From Arsenophonus apicola (GTDB lineage Bacteria; Pseudomonadota; Gammaproteobacteria; Enterobacterales; Enterobacteriaceae): a DNA stretch of 64,000 bases. Under the pieces are notes generated by a model. It saw only the letters and a list, made by a program, of their open reading frames with translations, searched no databases and had not been told where the DNA came from. The DNA is taken from positions 930,001-994,000 of the forward strand of contig NZ_CP084222.1 of NCBI RefSeq assembly GCF_020268605.1, written 5' to 3'. A program made the translations under genes and the position numbers. Shown piece by piece: positions 1 to 8,470 of the stretch; positions within the stretch are counted from its first letter, which is position 1; each line of letters opens with the position of its first letter.

Positions 1-1329
1 AAACAATATTTAATACAACGCGGCTTAAGTGATGAAATTATTCATCGTTTTTCTATCGGTTTTGCACCAACCGGCTGGGACAACCTACTTAAGCATTTTG
101 CAAAAAATGCTGAGAGCCGTAAACAGCTAAATGCTGCCGGTATGTTAGTTACCAATAATAATGGTCGTACCTACGATCGCTTTCGTGAACGGATCATGTT
201 TCCGATCCGGGATCGTCGAGGACGTGTTGTGGCTTTTGGTGGTCGTGTTTTAGATAATACGTTACCAAAATATCTCAATTCACCAGAAACTGAGATTTTT
301 CATAAAGGCCGCCAATTATATGGCCTATATGAAGCAAGCCAAAATAATCTGGCACTTTCTAAACTATTAGTTGTCGAAGGTTATATGGATGTTGTTGCTC
401 TGGCGCAATTTGGTATTAATTATGCCGTAGCGTCATTAGGTACATCAACAACGGCAGAGCATATCCAGTTACTTTTCCGCACAACGGATACAGTTATTTG
501 TTGTTATGATGGGGATAAAGCAGGTCGCGAAGCCGCATGGCGAACGCTCGAAACAGCACTTCCCTATTTGAGTGATGGCCGCCAGCTACAATTTATGTTT
601 TTACCTGATGGTGAGGATCCTGATTCACTAATACGTAAAGAAGGTAAAGCAAATTTTGAACAACGAATGGATAAGTCACACTCTTTGTCTACATTTTTGT
701 TTGATACATTGGTTGCACAAGTTGATTTAGCTAGTCATGAAGGTAAAGCAAAATTCAATCGTCTAGCTATGCCTTTAATTAAAAAAGTGCCAGGTGATAC
801 TTTACAGTTATATTTGGCACAAGAATTGGGTAATTTTATTGGTATTCCTGATACTTCGCGTATTCTTGCCATGATTGAAAAAGGTTCGGCTGAAAAAACA
901 AATTATCAGACACCAAAAATTAAACCAACAACCATGCGAATATTGATCGCATTATTGGTACAAAATCCAAATTTTGTGAGCCTAATTCCTACTCTTGATG
1001 GCATTAAGCACTCACAGTTACCAGGATTAATGCTGTTTTTAGAGTTAGTTGAACTTTGTCAATCTCATCCTGGTATAACTACGGGTCAATTACTGGAATG
1101 CTATCGTAATAATAAATTTGTTAAACAACTTGAAAAACTGGCAACTTGGAACGATATAGAGATAGAAGAGATAGCGGAAAAAATGTTCAAGGATGCCTTG
1201 GAGCATTTATTTATTACCGCGCTTGATGAAAGGTTCGAATCTCTGATGGCAAAAGAGCGGACAGAAGGTTTAACCAGTGAAGAACGTGAAGAAGTTCGTT
1301 TAATTACTGTTGCAAGAATAAAACAGTAA
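1..1329 (+). CDS. dnaG: DNA primase DnaG (5' end outside window)
   Basis: DnaG makes RNA primers for lagging-strand synthesis and binds the DnaB helicase through its C-terminal domain. The frame is open from base 1, so the gene continues upstream; about 442 residues are present against roughly 580 in E. coli, and the N-terminal zinc-binding domain is missing. Visible Toprim motifs are EGYMD near residue 126 of the fragment and YDGDKAG near residue 169, which carry the metal-binding acidic residues. The C-terminal part ends at a normal stop. It is followed by rpoD in the same orientation, the tail of the classical rpsU-dnaG-rpoD macromolecular synthesis operon. Identity is clear from motifs and neighbours. 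Confidence 0.97.
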   Translation, partial: KQYLIQRGLSDEIIHRFSIGFAPTGWDNLLKHFAKNAESRKQLNAAGMLVTNNNGRTYDRFRERIMFPIRDRRGRVVAFGGRVLDNTLPKYLNSPETEIFHKGRQLYGLYEASQNNLALSKLLVVEGYMDVVALAQFGINYAVASLGTSTTAEHIQLLFRTTDTVICCYDGDKAGREAAWRTLETALPYLSDGRQLQFMFLPDGEDPDSLIRKEGKANFEQRMDKSHSLSTFLFDTLVAQVDLASHEGKAKFNRLAMPLIKKVPGDTLQLYLAQELGNFIGIPDTSRILAMIEKGSAEKTNYQTPKIKPTTMRILIALLVQNPNFVSLIPTLDGIKHSQLPGLMLFLELVELCQSHPGITTGQLLECYRNNKFVKQLEKLATWNDIEIEEIAEKMFKDALEHLFITALDERFESLMAKERTEGLTSEEREEVRLITVARIKQ

Positions 1330-1510
1330 TCTTGAAAAAGTAAAATAGATCCGGCTTGAGTGCCGCATAACGTAGGGCAAACGCCTGTAAGTTGCCATGA
1401 TGTAAAGGGCATGGCACAAAAAATAATTAAATTCCCTTTAATTTTATTGTTGGCTGACTTGTTTTCGCCGACCAACACCAACCCAAATTATGAAGTGTGG
1501 ATACCGTCTT

Positions 1511-3358
1511 ATGGAGCAAAACCCGCAGTCACAGCTGAAGCTACTAGTTACCAAAGGTAAAGAGCAAGGCTACCTGACCTATGCTGAGGTCAACGACCAT
1601 CTGCCGGAAGATATCGTCGATTCAGATCAGATTGAAGATATCATCCAAATGATTAATGATATGGGCATTCAAGTGATGGAAGAAGCGCCTGATGCCGACG
1701 ATCTTATTCTGGCAGAAACCGCCACTGATACTGACGATGATGCTGTTGAGGCTGCTGCCCAGGTATTATCCAGTGTTGAAAGTGAAATAGGCCGCACAAC
1801 AGATCCTGTGCGAATGTACATGCGTGAAATGGGTACCGTAGAACTACTGACCCGTGAAGGCGAAATTGATATTGCTAAACGCATCGAAGATGGCATTAAT
1901 CAGGTTCAGTGTTCTGTTGCTGAATATCCTGAGGCTATCGCTTATCTATTAAACCAATACGAACGTGTAGAAAAAGGTGAAACCCGCCTATCTGATATTA
2001 TTACCGGCTTTGTTGATCCTAACGCTGAGATAGATTTAGCACCGACAGCAACCCATATCGGTTCAGTGTTACCGGAAGAAGCCTTAAATGATGACGAAGA
2101 TGAAGATAAAGACGAAGATGATGATAGTGACGACAGTGATGAAAACAATGTCGATCCAGAACTCGCTCGGCAAAAATTTTCAGAGCTTCGTGAACAATAT
2201 GAACGCACGTCCCTTGAAATTCAAAAAAGTGGCCGTAACCATGCTAATTCAATCGCAGAAATTGAGCAGTTGTCTGAGATTTTCAAACAGTTCCGTTTAA
2301 TACCAAAACAGTTTGATTATTTAGTCAACAATATGCGTGATATGATGGAGCGTGTTCGCTCTCAAGAGCGCCTCATCATGAAACTCTGTATTGAGCAATG
2401 CAAAATGCCAAAGAAAAACTTCATTACCTTATTCTCAGGTAATGAGACCAATGTTAATTGGTTAGCTGCGGCGAAAGCAATGAATAAACCCTGGTCTGAA
2501 AAATTAGTTGAAGTCGAAGAAGAGATCCAACGCTCTTTGCAAAAACTACAACAGATTGAAGAAGAGACCGGTTTAACCATTGAACAGGTAAAAGATATTA
2601 ATCGCCGGATGTCTATTGGTGAAGCAAAAGCGCGTCGAGCGAAAAAAGAGATGGTTGAAGCTAACTTACGTTTAGTTATCTCTATTGCTAAAAAATACAC
2701 CAATCGAGGCTTGCAATTCCTTGATCTGATTCAGGAAGGTAACATTGGTCTAATGAAAGCGGTCGATAAATTTGAATATCGTCGTGGATATAAGTTTTCA
2801 ACTTATGCAACCTGGTGGATCCGACAGGCGATCACTCGTTCAATTGCTGATCAGGCACGCACTATCCGTATCCCAGTGCACATGATCGAAACGATCAACA
2901 AACTGAACCGTATTTCTCGCCAAATGTTACAGGAAATGGGACGCGAACCCTCACCTGAAGAATTGGCAGAGCGTATGTTAATGCCTGAGGATAAAATCCG
3001 TAAAGTACTAAAAATTGCCAAAGAGCCTATTTCAATGGAAACACCAATTGGCGATGATGAAGATTCACATCTTGGTGATTTCATTGAAGATACGACCTTA
3101 GAGCTACCTTTAGACTCTGCTACCTCGGAAAGTCTGCGTTCAGCCACCCACGAAGTTCTGGCTGGCTTGACGACCCGTGAAGCAAAAGTTCTGCGTATGC
3201 GCTTTGGTATTGATATGAATACGGATCACACATTAGAGGAAGTGGGTAAACAGTTTGATGTTACCCGCGAGCGGATCCGTCAAATTGAAGCAAAAGCGTT
3301 ACGTAAACTGCGCCATCCAAGCCGTTCAGAAGTACTGCGTAGTTTCTTAGATGAATAA
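1511..3358 (+). CDS. rpoD: RNA polymerase primary sigma factor RpoD (sigma-70)
   Basis: Housekeeping sigma factor directing RNA polymerase to most promoters. The 615-residue product matches the family length (613 in E. coli). The start at MEQNPQSQ is chosen because it matches the E. coli N terminus; an in-frame codon 21 bases upstream gives an unlikely extension. Region 1.1 is followed by the acidic non-conserved insertion (Asp/Glu run near residues 195-215). Region 2.3/2.4 shows FSTYATWWIRQAITRSIADQ, and region 4.2 shows TLEEVGKQFDVTRERIRQIE close to the C-terminal FLDE. It lies 180 bp after dnaG and is closed by a strong hairpin terminator. Confidence 0.98.
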   Translation: MEQNPQSQLKLLVTKGKEQGYLTYAEVNDHLPEDIVDSDQIEDIIQMINDMGIQVMEEAPDADDLILAETATDTDDDAVEAAAQVLSSVESEIGRTTDPVRMYMREMGTVELLTREGEIDIAKRIEDGINQVQCSVAEYPEAIAYLLNQYERVEKGETRLSDIITGFVDPNAEIDLAPTATHIGSVLPEEALNDDEDEDKDEDDDSDDSDENNVDPELARQKFSELREQYERTSLEIQKSGRNHANSIAEIEQLSEIFKQFRLIPKQFDYLVNNMRDMMERVRSQERLIMKLCIEQCKMPKKNFITLFSGNETNVNWLAAAKAMNKPWSEKLVEVEEEIQRSLQKLQQIEEETGLTIEQVKDINRRMSIGEAKARRAKKEMVEANLRLVISIAKKYTNRGLQFLDLIQEGNIGLMKAVDKFEYRRGYKFSTYATWWIRQAITRSIADQARTIRIPVHMIETINKLNRISRQMLQEMGREPSPEELAERMLMPEDKIRKVLKIAKEPISMETPIGDDEDSHLGDFIEDTTLELPLDSATSESLRSATHEVLAGLTTREAKVLRMRFGIDMNTDHTLEEVGKQFDVTRERIRQIEAKALRKLRHPSRSEVLRSFLDE

Positions 3359-3386
3359 AACAATTATTTATCTTTAGAATAGTAGA

Positions 3387-3415
3387 AAGCACCTATCTTG
3401 ATAGGTGCTTTTTTA
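3387..3415 (+). terminator. rho-independent terminator of rpoD
   Basis: A perfect 10-bp stem AAGCACCTAT / ATAGGTGCTT with a CTTG loop is followed directly by a T tract. It begins 28 bases after the rpoD stop codon. Confidence 0.93.
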
Positions 3416-3693
3416 TTGATAGCTATCATTAATCAAACAGATCATTAGTAAAACTTTTAGCCACTGTAATAACATAAAACAGTAAAAATGCCCTATCAAC
3501 ACTAGTTTCTTAAACACCGTCATTCGAATTTTGCTAGCTGAGATTTAATTATCCATCAACATGAACTGAACTCATTGCTAGTTTTGCTACAGAAATGGCT
3601 GTTTTAATTGCTCTAAAAAACATCAATAATTATTGCCGCAGTAGCTTCTACCTTGCAGCAATAGACCATTCCTGCATTTAGCTACAATAGCAA
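3416..3693. other. intergenic region without recognised genes
   Basis: AT-rich DNA between the rpoD terminator and the terminator of the tRNA-Ile remnant. I see no convincing open reading frame, RNA gene or repeat. In E. coli the mug gene lies next to rpoD; nothing like it is visible here. Confidence 0.5.
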
Positions 3694-3717
3694 AACACCA
3701 CTCATTAGAGTGGTGTT
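3694..3717 (-). terminator. terminator of the tRNA-Ile(CAU) locus
   Basis: The inverted repeat AACACCACTC / GAGTGGTGTT has a 4-base loop. On the minus strand it is followed by TTTTG. It lies 26 bases beyond the CCA end of the tRNA fragment at 3744-3791 and is therefore probably the original transcription terminator of that tRNA gene. Confidence 0.7.
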
Positions 3718-3743
3718 AATTGGCTGCTAACACAGCTTAAATT

Positions 3744-3791
3744 TGGTGGCCCCTGCTGGATTTGAACCAGCGACCAAGCGATTATGAGTCC
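3744..3791 (-). other. 3' half of tRNA-Ile(CAU), prophage attachment core (attL-like)
   Basis: Read on the minus strand, this 48-base stretch is the anticodon loop (CTCATAA), 3' anticodon stem, variable loop, T arm, acceptor strand and CCA of the tRNA-Ile2 (ileX type) that reads AUA. The bases 5' of the anticodon loop do not pair with the 3' anticodon stem (AAAGGA against TCGCT), and no D arm or 5' acceptor strand follows, so this is a half gene. The phage integrase gene begins about 110 bases away. This is the pattern left when a phage integrates into the 3' half of a tRNA gene: one junction keeps the 3' half and the other regains a complete tRNA. In E. coli ileX also lies near rpoD. No matching second copy was found in the window. 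Confidence 0.85.
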
Positions 3792-3900
3792 TTTAAATCG
3801 CCTAACAAAAACAATAATTTACTTTAATTTCAATGAGTTAATAAACGAATAAACACGAATAAATGCGGTGATAGTTTTTTTTGCTGCCATTTTGCTGCCA

Positions 3901-4917
3901 TTAAATTAGTTTTTGTAGTGGATTGAACTCTATTGCTTCAGAAAGATGATTAGGCGAAAAGTGAGCATATCTCATTGTCATCTTGATATCGGTGTGCCCT
4001 AGTATTCTTTGCAATACTAAAATATTGCCACCGGACATCATAAAGTGCGAAGCAAAAGTATGTCGTAAAACGTGAGATGATTGACGTTCAGGCAATTCAA
4101 TATCTGTACGTTCTAAGGCAGAGCGAAATGCAGAATAACAAGATTTAAATAATGGATTGTTGCCCTTCACTTTTGGCAATGTTTTTGCAAACTCTTCACT
4201 GATGGGAACTGACCTATTACGCTTACCTTTTGTCTTGATAAATGTGATTGTGTTATTTCTGATTTGTGATGCTGTCAGTTTTTCGGCTTCTGACCATCGC
4301 GCACCAGTTGCTAGGCAAATTTTAACGACATGAATCAAATCTTTTGAGCTACTTTTCTCACATTCAGTTATTAGTAGTCTCATTTGCTCATCATCAAGGA
4401 AAGCCATTTCCTGTTCGTCAGTTTTATATGACCTGACTTTTGCTAATGGGTGTTCTTTTGTCCATTCATCCAGCCTAATTAGTTCATTGAACATAGCCCT
4501 AAAGTAAGCAAGTTCTAAATTAACCGTGCGCGGAGTAACAGTTTTTAATCTATCTGTTCGCGTGATTTCGCCACTTAAGCGTTTTTCACGATATACAGAA
4601 AAAACCTTTGCATTAAATTCAATAGCGAGAGGGTCACCCATGGCATCACAGGCAAATATCATTAAAGATTTACGCTTTTCACCATCACCAAGGGTCACAC
4701 CATGAGCACGGAACCAAGTTTCAACTAATTCAGTAAGCTTACGTTTATCTTGTTTTTCGCCCAGCCACGGCTTATCTTGTGTTTCATCAAGAATATGGCG
4801 TTCAAATGCAATGGCTTCACCTTTGGTTGTAAAAAGCTTACGAACTCTTTTACCCTCACGACCATTTGGAAAACATTGAACAAGCCAACGCCCGTCAGGC
4901 TGTTTTTTAACTGTCAT
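3901..4917 (-). CDS. int: phage integrase, tyrosine recombinase (P2/HP1 type)
   Basis: Site-specific recombinase that integrates and excises the prophage. 338 residues, usual for P2-like integrases. The N-terminal part (1-60) has the arm-binding fold that starts MTVKKQPDGRW. The catalytic domain shows the first Arg in ATGARWSEAEKL, the HxLRH box in SHVLRHTFASHF, and the final His...Tyr in LGHTDIKMTMRYAHF. It is the outermost gene of the prophage next to the tRNA-Ile attachment core, and it is the last gene of a leftward set with the BRCT protein and the CI repressor. Intact. Confidence 0.96.
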   Translation of the reverse strand: MTVKKQPDGRWLVQCFPNGREGKRVRKLFTTKGEAIAFERHILDETQDKPWLGEKQDKRKLTELVETWFRAHGVTLGDGEKRKSLMIFACDAMGDPLAIEFNAKVFSVYREKRLSGEITRTDRLKTVTPRTVNLELAYFRAMFNELIRLDEWTKEHPLAKVRSYKTDEQEMAFLDDEQMRLLITECEKSSSKDLIHVVKICLATGARWSEAEKLTASQIRNNTITFIKTKGKRNRSVPISEEFAKTLPKVKGNNPLFKSCYSAFRSALERTDIELPERQSSHVLRHTFASHFMMSGGNILVLQRILGHTDIKMTMRYAHFSPNHLSEAIEFNPLQKLI

Positions 4918-4929
4918 GACAACCCCAAA

Positions 4930-5418
4930 TTAACGATGTTCAGTAAAGTCACCTGTATCTAAAACGCCACGAAATTGCTTTTCGCTTGAAATAATAACTC
5001 CCATTTCGCGAGCTTTATCCATCTTCATTTGGCTTGCGTTATATCCATAACAAAGTAATTTTAAAGCTTTAGTTACTGATTTTCTAACATCCATACCAGC
5101 ATCACTAGCTAGCTTTTCTAATTCAGACTTATCGTCTTTTTTAAATCCAGTAAAATGGACGTCAAAAGTTTCAGGTTTTGGTTCCTTTATTTCAAAATCA
5201 CCGCATTCAATCATGTTATCAATGAATAGTTGTGCTTCATCTAAACTATCGAAATATTCAATTACACGGTCTTTTCTAAAAGTTTTAAATTTACCCTTTT
5301 CATCAGGATTAAGGCTTATTCCTTGAATATATGTATCATTATGAGATATATCATCAATTGCTTGTATTGATACTATTTCTCTTGAATTAACATACACAAA
5401 TAATAAAGATTGTTTCAT
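4930..5418 (-). CDS. BRCT-domain protein between integrase and repressor
   Basis: 162 residues. The C-terminal half (about 85-160) reads as a BRCT domain: FDVHFTGFKK, then KSVTKALKLLCYGYNASQMK, then KAREMGVIISSEKQFRGVL. This is the fold at the C terminus of bacterial NAD-dependent DNA ligase, which binds DNA ends or protein partners. The N-terminal half (1-80) is not recognised. It lies 12 bases upstream of int and 9 bases downstream of the CI repressor gene, all on the minus strand, so it is probably expressed in the lysogen with the repressor. That position fits a lysogeny-maintenance, integration-partner or superinfection/defence role, but nothing in the sequence decides between these. Confidence 0.7.
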   Translation of the reverse strand: MKQSLLFVYVNSREIVSIQAIDDISHNDTYIQGISLNPDEKGKFKTFRKDRVIEYFDSLDEAQLFIDNMIECGDFEIKEPKPETFDVHFTGFKKDDKSELEKLASDAGMDVRKSVTKALKLLCYGYNASQMKMDKAREMGVIISSEKQFRGVLDTGDFTEHR

Positions 5419-5427
5419 AACGAGACA

Positions 5428-6021
5428 TTACTGATTATCAATAATAGTAACTACACGCCCAATAATAGAAATGTCTTTTAGCTCACAGTCAAAAGCCATA
5501 CCTGCGCCAGAAACTCGAACACGCTGCATAGGCATGCGAGTAAGTTCTCTTATGCTTATCTTATCGTCAATTCGTACCAGCCACTTGCCGTCGTAAACTT
5601 CACCAAATTTACGGTCAACAATAAAATAATTTTGCCCATCTTGAACCACTATTGGTTCCTTAGGAAATGGTACTCCTTGTTTGAACAGCACTTTATCAAA
5701 CATGGCCATGCCAGCATCAAACTCTTCACCATCGATTATTTTATATTTTTTCAGACGAAGTATATCTAACTCTTCATCGTCAAATTTTTTACCGTGACCA
5801 GTTGCTAGCCATTGTAAGCTAACCCCTGTTTCAGCTACACATCTAACTACCATATCGGCGGGGAAATTGTCTCTTTTATATCGACCTGCGAGACTGCTTG
5901 ATGCTATTTCAAAGTGTTGTGCCAACATAATTTTAGAGTTAAAGCCATAAGCTTCAATAATGCGGTCAAGAACTGGCTCACTCTTGCCAAACATTTCTAG
6001 ATGAAATTTTCCCATATTCAT
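5428..6021 (-). CDS. cI: phage CI repressor (186/P2-like family)
   Basis: Lysogenic repressor of 197 residues. Residues about 10-65 form the helix-turn-helix domain typical of the 186 CI family (IIEAYGFNSKIMLAQHFEIA, then SLQWLATG). Residues about 100-197 form the beta-rich C-terminal oligomerisation domain with the conserved DGKWLVRIDD segment. No obvious self-cleavage Ser/Lys pair was recognised, in keeping with 186 CI, which is inactivated by an antirepressor rather than by RecA. It is divergent from the cox-like gene across a 133-bp region carrying operator repeats. An alternative start two codons downstream (MGKF) is possible. Confidence 0.88.
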   Translation of the reverse strand: MNMGKFHLEMFGKSEPVLDRIIEAYGFNSKIMLAQHFEIASSSLAGRYKRDNFPADMVVRCVAETGVSLQWLATGHGKKFDDEELDILRLKKYKIIDGEEFDAGMAMFDKVLFKQGVPFPKEPIVVQDGQNYFIVDRKFGEVYDGKWLVRIDDKISIRELTRMPMQRVRVSGAGMAFDCELKDISIIGRVVTIIDNQ

Positions 6022-6030
6022 TCCGTCACC

Positions 6031-6114
6031 TTCGTAAAATACGACAAATATCTTGACTTGTAGTTAAATACGAAATAGACTCACCTTATATTGTAGTTAA
6101 ATACGAATAAACTC
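6031..6114. promoter_or_regulatory. lysis-lysogeny switch: operator repeats between cI and cox
   Basis: Two near-identical direct repeats, TTGTAGTTAAATACGAA at 6058 and again at 6091, are both followed by an AnnnACTC block and spaced 33 bp, i.e. about three helical turns. A third, diverged copy in inverted orientation (TTCGTAAAATACGACAA) lies at 6031-6047. The repeats sit between the divergent cI and cox starts and overlap a TTGACT -35-like sequence at 6053. They are the likely binding sites of CI and/or Cox. Assignment to either protein is inference. Confidence 0.75.
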
Positions 6115-6154
6115 GGATACCACCGGATAAAACCCGAATTGGAGATTTTGCACT

Positions 6155-6379
6155 ATGCGCCCTAATATTACAATCACCATTCCTGAGCCGTATCTCACTA
6201 TAGAAGCCTACTGTGAAAGATTTGGAATGGCTAAAAGTACAGTTACAGACATGATTAAGGATGGTCGCTTACCTGTCCGCAAAAAGCACAAAGAAATGAA
6301 AAATGGTCGTGTTTTTATAAATATGGCAAAGCTAACCGTTGAAGCATTATCAGACTGTAATATTTCGCTTAATGCATAA
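6155..6379 (+). CDS. cox: Cox/Apl-like excisionase and early regulator
   Basis: 74-residue winged-helix/MerR-like protein with the helix-turn-helix signature YLTIEAYCERFGMAKSTVTD followed by MIKDGRLPVR. P2-family Cox/Apl proteins repress the lysogenic promoter and direct excision by Int. First rightward gene after the operator region; a GGAG ribosome site precedes the ATG. Family length is about 75-90. Confidence 0.85.
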   Translation: MRPNITITIPEPYLTIEAYCERFGMAKSTVTDMIKDGRLPVRKKHKEMKNGRVFINMAKLTVEALSDCNISLNA

Positions 6380-6409
6380 TTAATTATTCGCTTTAGGAGA
6401 ATAAAAGCC

Positions 6410-6919
6410 ATGTTTGATTATCAGGCTTCCAAACAAAATCACTTTGATAATGCATGCCGCGCTTTTGCGATTGCTCACAAAGGTGACCTTGTTCAGATAG
6501 CGGAAGCAATCGGCATGAATGCGCAAATATTGCGTAACAAGTTAAATCCTGAACAACCGCATCAATTTACTTGTGCTGATATTGTAAGCGTAACGGATGC
6601 AACAGAAGATGCAACTTTAATTGATGGTTTGTTAGAGCAACTTCAATGTCAGCCGTCAGTACCTTTAAATAATGCCAGTGGGGGAAATTTCCCTACATAT
6701 ATTTTAAATGCAACAGCCGAAGTTGGAAAGCTAGCAAGCCAAGTAGTTTTGGCAGGTCGAATTAATAATGCCCGTTCTGCTGAAATTAAACAGTGTGTGA
6801 ATAATGCGATCCGTTGTTTAGCATTAGTCGGTGTGACAATTTCAGCTCGTCTACATTCATCTCCTGCGTTAGTTACTGCAATAGATACAGTTGCGGGATT
6901 TAGTCAATCAATGGTTTGA
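6410..6919 (+). CDS. cII: CII-like phage regulatory protein (186 CII family)
   Basis: 169 residues, the size of 186 CII. The N-terminal region shows the helix-turn-helix-like stretch HKGDLVQIAEAIGMNAQILR, followed by KLNPEQPHQFT, both typical of the CP76/CII family. In phage 186 this protein activates establishment of lysogeny by stimulating a repressor promoter. A good AGGAG lies 10 bases before the ATG, and it follows cox by 30 bases, so it belongs to the early lytic transcript. Confidence 0.85.
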   Translation: MFDYQASKQNHFDNACRAFAIAHKGDLVQIAEAIGMNAQILRNKLNPEQPHQFTCADIVSVTDATEDATLIDGLLEQLQCQPSVPLNNASGGNFPTYILNATAEVGKLASQVVLAGRINNARSAEIKQCVNNAIRCLALVGVTISARLHSSPALVTAIDTVAGFSQSMV

Positions 6920-6975
6920 TATAGCTTTATGAGAAATTTATTAGGTTATAAATAAAGATTTTGGAGATTATACAA

Positions 6976-7110
6976 ATGACTCAGATAGATAAGCAGCAGT
7001 TTAAATATAAATTAACGGGCGATTCATTTAAAAATAAACGTAACAACGATTTGAAATATATTGTTCCTGTTATTTTATTCGCCATAGGTTATTTAATTTC
7101 GAGAATATAG
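6976..7110 (+). CDS. 44-residue predicted membrane peptide
   Basis: Small open frame, MTQIDKQQFKYKL..., with a basic middle (KNKRNNDLK) and one C-terminal hydrophobic segment (YIVPVILFAIGYLIS). GGAG precedes the ATG. It lies between cII and the next early gene in the same direction with no gap. Function unknown; a single-pass membrane peptide in a phage early operon could be a superinfection or host-takeover factor, but that is a guess. Confidence 0.5.
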   Translation: MTQIDKQQFKYKLTGDSFKNKRNNDLKYIVPVILFAIGYLISRI

Positions 7111-7119
7111 GTGATTTCG

Positions 7120-7470
7120 ATGCAACATGATCCAGCATTATCAGAAACGCAGTACAACCCTATGCCTATTAAACAACGTGCTTACGGTTTACATAAAATT
7201 AATCAATTAAAAAATGAACTATTTGGTTCAGAAGATAAAGCACTTCAAGAGTTCATTGATAATATGCGTGATAAATTTAATGATGATGCCAGTAATAATA
7301 AAAAATTTTTAGGGATGATTTTATATTATGCAGGAATTAATAAAAATCGACATGATTGTAAATATGAAGAGTTTACAAAAGAAGAAATTAAATTAATTGT
7401 TAATGCGATTAATATAATTAAAAGTGGCGTCGCCATGTTTCCTAAAAAACTCCCTTCAATTTTTAAATAA
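7120..7470 (+). CDS. phage early protein of unknown function
   Basis: 116 residues if started at the ATG (MQHDPALS); an in-frame GTG nine bases upstream directly adjoins the previous stop. Soluble, charged, with LQEFIDNMRDKFNDD and LGMILYYAGINKNRHD segments. From memory it resembles the DUF5347 group of enterobacterial phage proteins (unverified). Part of the early operon. Confidence 0.65.
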   Translation: MQHDPALSETQYNPMPIKQRAYGLHKINQLKNELFGSEDKALQEFIDNMRDKFNDDASNNKKFLGMILYYAGINKNRHDCKYEEFTKEEIKLIVNAINIIKSGVAMFPKKLPSIFK

Positions 7471-7541
7471 ATAATTCTAAATCAATTAAATGACGTTTGC
7501 GCGTCAGGGATATTTACATTTTAAATTTAGGAATGACATAA

Positions 7542-7784
7542 ATGAATCTATCAGAACCAACATTTACCCCTGTATTAGATGCCGCTTCAACAGATGCATT
7601 TTTAATTAATGATTGTATTAACTGGAATCGTCAGGATGAACGCCAAGTTTGTAATGACCGTTATGCGTCACGCCTGCGTAAATTACAAAGGTATGTGCTG
7701 ACTGAAAAACCTGATTATGTGGCTATCAGTCAGTTATTAGAAAGTGAAATTAATCACATTGAGAATATGAAAGGAACTATGTAA
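7542..7784 (+). CDS. small early phage protein (DUF2732-like)
   Basis: 80 residues, with an acidic N-terminal tail and a helical C-terminal half (NRQDERQVCNDRYASRLRKL). Small proteins of this type (DUF2732, from memory) precede gene A in many P2-like phages. It ends 7 bases before the convergent stop of the minus-strand gene at 7791. Function unknown. Confidence 0.6.
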   Translation: MNLSEPTFTPVLDAASTDAFLINDCINWNRQDERQVCNDRYASRLRKLQRYVLTEKPDYVAISQLLESEINHIENMKGTM

Positions 7785-7790
7785 TGAGTA

Positions 7791-8372
7791 TTACTCTTTT
7801 CTCTGGGTATATTGAGGGTATACCCCGTTTTCCACTTTTGGCGTCAGTCCAGAATCAACCTGAGCAACCCAAGCAGGATAAATATCACCAGACACCAAAG
7901 ACGCTAGAAACTCATTCATGCGTGAAGGCACAACAAAAACATCCGTTTTTACGGTCAAATGTCGGTTGTCTCCACTCTGAAAAAGCAAAATTGTCTTATA
8001 AGTTGTCCGAATCGCAAGGTGTAAGTCTGTCTCTAATTCTTCCAAAGAATCCCAAAACTCAGATTCAGATATACGGGGGTGGTTACGTCCATGAATCATA
8101 CTTTCCAATCCGTGCTCAATTAGTTCTGTCCATTTTGCGTGCTCTATCCATTCGTTTGGAAAAATCGTGCGCAGGTGGTGCGCCAACGCATTTCGACAAT
8201 CTTTTGATGGAAGCCAACGCCTTTCTATATGGTTTCGAGTGGCGCGCTGAAAAATGCCGCAAACCTCGTACAACTCGCCATTTGATAAGAGCCTTACTTC
8301 GTTTGGAGGAACGCTTACAGAAGACAAAAACTTGATGTTGTCTTCGTACCAATTGTTAGCGGGTTTATTCAT
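7791..8372 (-). CDS. unrecognised minus-strand accessory gene (moron) in the early region
   Basis: 193 residues starting at MNKPANNWYE, chosen because GAGG lies seven bases before the ATG; a longer frame exists to 8396. The opposite strand also has a long open frame (7784-8335), but its product is low in family-like features, whereas this strand gives a normally balanced globular protein with Trp-rich segments (NEWIEHAKWTELIEHGLESM; ESEFWDSLEELETDLHLAIR). No family was recognised. It points against the rightward early genes and lies between the DUF2732-like gene and replication gene A. Such reversed singletons in P2-like phages are often lysogenic-conversion or anti-phage genes; that is inference from position only. 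Confidence 0.65.
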   Translation of the reverse strand: MNKPANNWYEDNIKFLSSVSVPPNEVRLLSNGELYEVCGIFQRATRNHIERRWLPSKDCRNALAHHLRTIFPNEWIEHAKWTELIEHGLESMIHGRNHPRISESEFWDSLEELETDLHLAIRTTYKTILLFQSGDNRHLTVKTDVFVVPSRMNEFLASLVSGDIYPAWVAQVDSGLTPKVENGVYPQYTQRKE

Positions 8373-8470
8373 CGAACGCCTCGTAGCTAAAAACAAATAG
8401 CGGCATAGCCAATAACATGCCGCTGAATTTATTAAAAAACACCCCAGTTTTTCTTTTTCATGAGGTTTTA

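Noticed and set aside
2088..2300. Small frames overlapping the acidic region of rpoD
   Set aside because: Shadows of a well-conserved gene with low-complexity codons.
3744..3791. Complete tRNA gene
   Set aside because: The 5' half is missing: no D arm, no 5' acceptor strand, and the anticodon stem does not pair.
7784..8335. 183-residue frame on the plus strand, directly coupled to the preceding early gene
   Set aside because: The minus-strand frame has a proper ribosome site and a better-balanced protein; the plus-strand product looks like a shadow. Not fully excluded.
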